From Eriocheir sinensis (Eukaryota; Arthropoda; Malacostraca; Decapoda; Varunidae): a DNA stretch of 64,000 bases. The stretch spans positions 2,993,144 through 3,057,143 of the forward strand of contig NC_066577.1 of NCBI RefSeq assembly GCF_024679095.1, in the 5' to 3' direction. The position numbers were made by a program, and so were the translations under genes. Positions 60,028 through 64,000 of this stretch are shown here, piece by piece. Positions within the stretch are counted from its first letter, which is position 1. Each line of letters starts with the position of its first letter. The notes beneath the pieces were generated by a model. It searched no databases. It was given only the letters and a program-made list of their open reading frames with translations, and was not told the origin of the DNA.

Positions 60028-60509
60028 AACCTATCAGCAGCCTTTCATAACCTCATCATCCAACCTTTCCTGCAGGAGACGGTAACCTCAAACATGTTAT
60101 TCTAAGCCCGTATTCTTAAACGTATATCGTCGTGCGCCTCAGTTGCTCTGTTTGAAAAGCCTCAATTAGAAGCTGCTGAGATTTTCATGGATTGTTTTGT
60201 GATGCTGGTGATAGTTTTAGCCGAGTTCTGCATCTTGTGCGGAAAAATCACTCATGAAAACCAGGTTAATCTATTCTGTGGCCTTAGAGAAAAGTGGTAA
60301 CGGGAGCCTGATGATACGTTTAAGAATATGGACCGAGTTACCATCCAATCACATCATCACTCCCCCTCGACTTTCTCTCCCCAATACTCACGGAAATAGT
60401 CAAGGAACAGTCTCGCATAGGTTGGGCCACGGCCGCCAGGGGGGGAATGAGCCTGCACGCCGGCCAGCAGCAGCACCACCACCACAGACGCACACGCCAG
60501 GGCCTTCAT
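58836..60509 (-). CDS. Secreted protein of unknown family (three exons seen, 3' end not certain)
   Basis: Exons 60392-60509, 59541-59720 and 58836-58945 join in phase (1, 1, then 0) with GT-AG borders. The 135 or so residues seen start MKALACASVVVVLLLAGVQA, a typical signal peptide with cleavage likely after Ala20. They continue HSPPGGRGPTYARLFLDYF, then a domain with Cys in SEFCEGIEDTCQENIWDC, NLTAC and IRCMMEK and an N-glycosylation-like NNLT. The spacing of four to five Cys in a short acidic secreted protein suggests a haemolymph or extracellular protein, but no family is recognised. No stop follows in exon 3 before the donor AAG/GTGTGT, so at least one more exon is needed. If unspliced there, the frame would stop after VCP. 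The candidate terminal exon at 7559-7594 has matching phase. Confidence 0.7.
59030..59350. mobile_element. Two GGGCATTTCCAGGGG repeat copies, inverted to each other
   Basis: 59030-59170 is a minus copy (TTCATGGTACAGAAGAAGGG, AAACTACCCACGGAAATG). 59195-59350 is a plus copy (CATTTCCTTAGGTGGTTATA, GAAGAAACACTCATTAG). Together they form a ~150-bp-arm inverted repeat in intron 2 of the secreted-protein gene. Confidence 0.65.
59352..59522. mobile_element. CAGATT-ended MITE, third copy
   Basis: TTGCCGATTTCCGACCC, TTATCGTTAAAATGG, TTGGCAACAGTTATG and GAGTATGATAATCTGG match 16973-17151. The left terminus is diverged. It lies directly downstream, in the minus-strand sense, of secreted-protein exon 2. 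Confidence 0.7.
59541..59720 (-). CDS. Secreted protein exon 2
   Basis: Acceptor CCCCTACACCAG, exactly 180 bp, donor CCCTCG/GTAAGG. It encodes SEFCEGIEDTCQENIWDCL, the Gln/Glu-rich middle and NDTDADFSDLTL. Confidence 0.75.
59995..60025. repeat. (CA)n microsatellite
   Basis: CA tract of about 30 bp in intron 1 of the secreted-protein gene. Confidence 0.95.
60110..60330 (+). mobile_element. MITE with TATTCTTAAACGTAT ends, best copy
   Basis: TATTCTTAAACGTATATCGT at the left and GATACGTTTAAGAATATGG at the right are inverted repeats over about 15 bp, enclosing about 220 bp in intron 1 of the secreted-protein gene. No transposase. Confidence 0.75.
60392..60509 (-). CDS. Secreted protein exon with signal peptide
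   Basis: ATG at 60509; 39 codons plus one base; donor TATTTCC/GTGAGT. An acceptor-like CCCCTTGCAG lies six bases before the ATG, so a 5' UTR intron is likely. Confidence 0.75.
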
Positions 60510-60639
60510 TGTTACTGCAAGGGGCTGGGGAACGGGGAAGGTGTTACTTTCTCTCTCTCTCTCTCTGGGTTGTATTGTTAAACATTTCGGCTCCAAACAC
60601 ATATTTGATAAGGCTTTCATGGGGGTTTTCATTGGAACT

Positions 60640-62290
60640 TATGGATTCTTTGCAACTGATCATAGGTTTGTTGTTGCAACACTCAAGCTTCATGTCAGGT
60701 CAAGAAGAATCTCGAGATACAACACTACTAGCTGTGTTCCATCTCGAGTGGCTGAAGGACCTGGCATGTGCTCAGGAGTATGCAGTGACAGTCTCAAATC
60801 GGTTCGCAGTGCTCAGCTCTCTTGAGGACCCTGTAGAACTGTGGGATACCTTCAAGCGTGAGACTGCAAACTTCCAAGGAGTGCAATGGAGTGCGCCAGA
60901 GATCTAGGAGTGGATTTGCCTCGGCAGAGACGCTGGAGAATATCAAGGTGAGTCGCGCTTCTAGACTTGCTGGGAATCGGGACCAATGTAGGGCTTAATT
61001 GTCGCGTAGAACTAGGGCTCTCTAGAGGAAAGAAAAAGAGAGGTATGTCAAGTGTCTCGCTGAGAAAGTCGAGAGCCATTTAAATGCGAATGACCTTCGA
61101 CCCGCTTATTGAGCCTTGAAGAAGCTCCGCTCCCTCTCCCTCTCAGGTGAGCGCTATCCGAACGGCTGATGGCTGCCTTGTGTCGAACATAGATGGTCAG
61201 AGGGCTCGTTGGGCTGAGTACTTTGAGCAGTTGTAGCCTACACGGCGGAGCCTCCAAGTGGGCATCTTCCAATTGCTGGGTTGCACGTGGCGGATGCCGA
61301 TCCCCCCATCGACGAAAGCCCGCCCTCTCTTGCCGAGGTCAGAGAGGCTGTAGCAAAGTTGAGGGGTGGAAAGGCACCTGCCATCTGTAACATCAGTGTT
61401 AAGCTGCTCAAAGCTAGAGGTTAGGAAATGATCCGCGGATTGTATGTGGTCTTGAGTGCCGTGTGGCATTCTGGTATCATTCCTCCTGACTGGAAGAAGG
61501 GGTTGGTCGTCCCTATCTGGAAAGGGAAAGGATACATTCAAGACTGCTACAACTACCGTGATATTACACTGCTCAGTGTGCCAGGCAAGGTATACTTGCC
61601 CATCTATTGCTGATGCGAATTCGCAGCCAGCTGCTGAGGCTGCAGAGACCTGAACAGTCTGGGGTTTACGCCTGGCAAGTCAACAACTGCCCGTATCCTA
61701 GGCTCCTAGCGCTTCGTACTGTGTACTGGTGGAGCGCCGACTTGAGTTTCGACAGGGGATACTCGCGGCCTATGTCGATATCTCAAGAAGGCGTGCGACT
61801 CAGTGCATCGCGAGGCACTCTGGGATCTCCTGCCACTCCGAGGGATTCCTGCAAGGACTATTGGTTTGCTGACTGGCCTGTATTCTGGGACTGACAGAGC
61901 TGTGAAATGTGGGAGGGACTTGTCCATCTTCTTTCCCGTGAATGCGGGAGTGAGGCAGGGCTGTGTCCTTTCACCATCGCTTTTCAACACTTGCATGAAC
62001 TTGGCACTTGGCAGAGTTGTGAACTAGTCATTGTGGAGCATCCATTGGCAATACCAGGGTCACTGACCTCATTTTTACCGATGATGCAGTAATCCTGGCG
62101 GAGTCGCTGGAGACGAAGCCCTTAGGATTTAAGGTCTCCTGGGCCAAGACCAAGGTTTGGAGGCTTGCTAGATGAAACAGTGCAGTCTGTACATACGTGT
62201 GGCGAAGACATTGATGTCTCGGGAATTTACACATACCTTGGTAGCGTAGTTCATAATAACGGTGAATCTCGCTAGGAAGTCATTGGACAA
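60640..62290 (+). mobile_element. RTE-like LINE, 5'-truncated, many frame breaks
   Basis: Coding blocks in order are FHLEWLKDLACAQEYAVTVS, VELWDTFKRET (linker), SQVSAIRTADGCLVS, IIPPDWKKGLVVPIWKGKG, CYNYRDITLLSVPGKVY, AAYVDISRR (the DLKKAFD motif degraded), VNAGVRQGCVLSPSLFNTCM and FTDDAVILAESLE. FTDD keeps both catalytic Asp. The GVRQGCVLSP style fits RTE-type rather than CR1/jockey elements. Frame changes occur at least eight times. A GGGCATTTCC-family fragment (60573-60640) precedes it. Confidence 0.85.
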
Positions 62291-62400
62291 TATAGGGATG
62301 AGCTTGAGTAGAAAGTCGAGTGCAGCGGGGCCACGGGAGGGGGGGTGACATGCAGTTAGCAAGTTCAGAAGAGCAGTCAGCAGATTGACTGATTGATTGA
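62280..62400 (-). mobile_element. WNNLP-type LINE 3' fragment
   Basis: TTGGACAATATAGGGATGAG, GTAGAAAGTCGAGTGCA and GACATGCAGTTAGCAAGTTC match 23780-23880 in the same orientation. It joins the RTE-like LINE directly at about 62280. Confidence 0.7.
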
Positions 62401-62586
62401 TAGATTTCATAGAATTTTGGGTCATTTCAAGGGGGTAGTTTTATAACCTTCGTGGTAGTTTGACCTTTCTTTTGTATCATGAACCTAAAGAAACATATTT
62501 GAAAAGGACCCGACTGATCTTCTTTTTGACCTTTGGGAATAGTTTATTTGAGCGGCGGAAACGTCTAGTACCGACCTTTTTCTCCT

Positions 62587-62640
<54 letters not shown>
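62400..62640 (+). mobile_element. GGGCATTTCC-family repeat copy and (TG)n tract
   Basis: GGGTCATTTCAAGGGGGTAG to GGCGGAAACGTCTAGTACC at 62410-62577, then a TG tract at 62589-62640. Confidence 0.7.
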
Positions 62641-62641
<1 letters not shown>

Positions 62642-63394
62642 AGCTCACCTGAAGAGTTGGACACGGGATAGTGACGGAATGGCGGTGTGGTGGTGTTTTA
62701 TACTCTCCAGCGAGGGGAGAGGTGGGAGAGTCCGGCCGGGTTGGGGGGACATGTAGGAAGTTTGGAGCAATTAAGCGTTCTATTATGACTCATCAGAAAC
62801 GAGTACAATGTGATGGATTAGTTCCGCTTTGCTCGGAGGAGATGGCGAGGGGGTGGTTCTCTGTGGTTTTACTTGCATCTCTCACTCGTATTATCAAACG
62901 TCCGGGGCTAAGCCTATATACACCAAGTCAAGTCATACGCAGGTTTGTGGGAGGAGACATGGCCGAGGCGTGGTTTATGCGCGACACTGCTTGGAGCCAA
63001 ACTAGAGAATGTAGAAACTGGGATTTAGGGAAAACGAGGAAAGACGGACTAATTTAAATCAATCACTTCAACATGACCTCCCTCACACCCCTTTGTAGTC
63101 ATTGAAATTACAGTCACGCAATAACACAATAAAAAGACATATTTTTTTCGTCAGTGGCTTGCCTGAACGCACTGTGAAAGAAGGCGAGAATGCACATCCA
63201 GAGTGCACATACGGTCCCAACTTTAGTCACCCCTGAGCTGGCGGGTATTTTTTGGGGGGGGCTTGAAGTGACGTCAACTGCTGCTCCGCCCCAAAACCGC
63301 CTCCTGCGCGTACCGGTCGCAGTTTTGAAGCAGAGTGACTTGACTTGGTATATATAGACTTAGGTCCGGGGCTCTTGTTACGAACGTTTTTCAG
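62641..63394. other. Intergenic sequence, no gene recognised
   Basis: About 750 bp with no supported domain. The open frame at 62671-63057 has no recognisable features and is not called. Confidence 0.4.
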
Positions 63395-63745
63395 GGCCAG
63401 AGAGGTGCTAAGTTGGGTTCTCACGAGTGTTTGTTCCGTTCATGGCGCTGAAGCTTTGTAAAACTTCCGCCAGGCTAAGAAAACCGCCCATGGGAACCCC
63501 GACAACTTCTGCGAGAGCCTTTTGAAATATGTGGACTAAGGTCGGTATTGTTAGACGCTCCCTTCTCTTGCATCCATCATTTCTAAAGGCAAAATAAGAG
63601 GTCAAACGCGTCTCCATGGGTGTTTCTTTACGTTCACGGTACAGAGGAAGGGTCAGACTACCACCAGGGTCATAAAAAACTACCCCTGGAAATGCCCGCA
63701 AATCCCACGAAAGCCTTGTTAAATGTATGTACTTGGGCGCCGGAA
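63395..63745 (-). mobile_element. Adjacent MITE copies, end to end
   Basis: 63395-63545 resembles the inverted form of the TTCTTAAACGTAT MITE (GGGAACCCCGACAACTTCTG, CGAGAGCCTTTTGAAATATG). 63546-63745 is a minus copy of the GGGCATTTCC family (ATTGTTAGACGCTCCC, AACTACCCCTGGAAATGCCC, AAAGCCTTGTTAAATGTATG). They join at about 63545. Confidence 0.6.
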
Positions 63746-63829
63746 TGAATATGACCCTAAGGCTTGGAAGAGTTTGATAATATAGACCTTTATTATTTCT
63801 TTTTTCTTCAGGGTTATGTTAGTGGCCGT

Positions 63830-63895
63830 TGAGTGTGTGTGTGTGTGTGCGTGTGTGGGGGGGGCGGGGGGGAGTGAATGTGTGTGTGTGTTGGC
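63830..63895. repeat. (TG)n and G-rich tract
   Basis: TG dinucleotides flanking a GGGGGGCGGGGGGG run. Confidence 0.9.
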
Positions 63896-64000
63896 TTGCT
63901 AGCTCTGCGTTGATGTGTAGTACCGTGTTTGTTAGTGTTTTTTTATACATATATTTTGAAGTACACTGAAATGTTTTGTTAGGAACGAAAATTATGTGGA

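Noticed and set aside
62671..63057. 128-codon open frame
   Set aside because: No recognisable motif, composition or splice signals; too weak to call.

Overview
This is a eukaryotic window, most probably from an arthropod and likely a decapod crustacean. That reading is an inference. It rests on split exons with GT-AG borders, blocks of the arthropod telomere-type pentamer TTAGG/CCTAA, very heavy microsatellite load, tRNA-derived SINEs, CR1/jockey-like and RTE-like LINEs, and many short TA- or TTAA-flanked DNA transposons. Nothing prokaryotic is present. Most long open frames here are translated microsatellites or minisatellites and are not genes. Host genes: (1) The clearest is TRAPPC5 (Bet3-family subunit of the TRAPP tethering complex, yeast Trs31) on the + strand, with five coding exons between 21190 and 31966. 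Exons 1-3 join cleanly; exons 4 and 5 carry several one- to two-base indels. (2) A secreted-protein gene of unknown family lies on the - strand. Three phase-compatible exons (60392-60509, 59541-59720, 58836-58945) encode a signal peptide and a Cys-containing acidic domain. A phase-compatible terminal exon at 7559-7594 could belong to it or to another gene. (3) A nine-finger C2H2 protein is encoded at 54091-54936, with a frameshifted tenth finger after its stop. (4) Two THAP zinc-finger exons lie at 1430-1720 (+) and 4657-4971 (-), probably transposase-related or domesticated. Layout: 0-5 kb holds a LINE fragment, nested inverted repeats around a THAP exon, and a second THAP exon. 5-21 kb holds SINEs, TTAA-flanked MITEs with internal tandem arrays, head-to-head TTAGG/CCTAA blocks, and several minisatellites. 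21-32 kb is TRAPPC5 with repeat-filled introns. 32.5-35.8 kb is a 3.3-kb GT/CG-rich minisatellite. 36-38.7 kb holds a LINE end with a multiplied 3' UTR and two more minisatellites. 40-53 kb is a transposon belt: a long CR1/jockey-like LINE, a 570-bp CT tract, TTAA elements, a chain of TA-flanked MITEs separated by TA microsatellites, and a SINE nested in a MITE. 54-57 kb holds the zinc-finger gene and a 23-bp minisatellite. 58-64 kb holds the secreted-protein gene, an RTE-like LINE and more MITEs. Two themes stand out. First, LINE copies of at least two kinds sit inside CT microsatellites in one fixed polarity, as expected for microsatellite-targeted insertion. Second, at least six unrelated transposon families here carry internal tandem amplifications, as if transposon ends and fragments were repeatedly seeding minisatellites.
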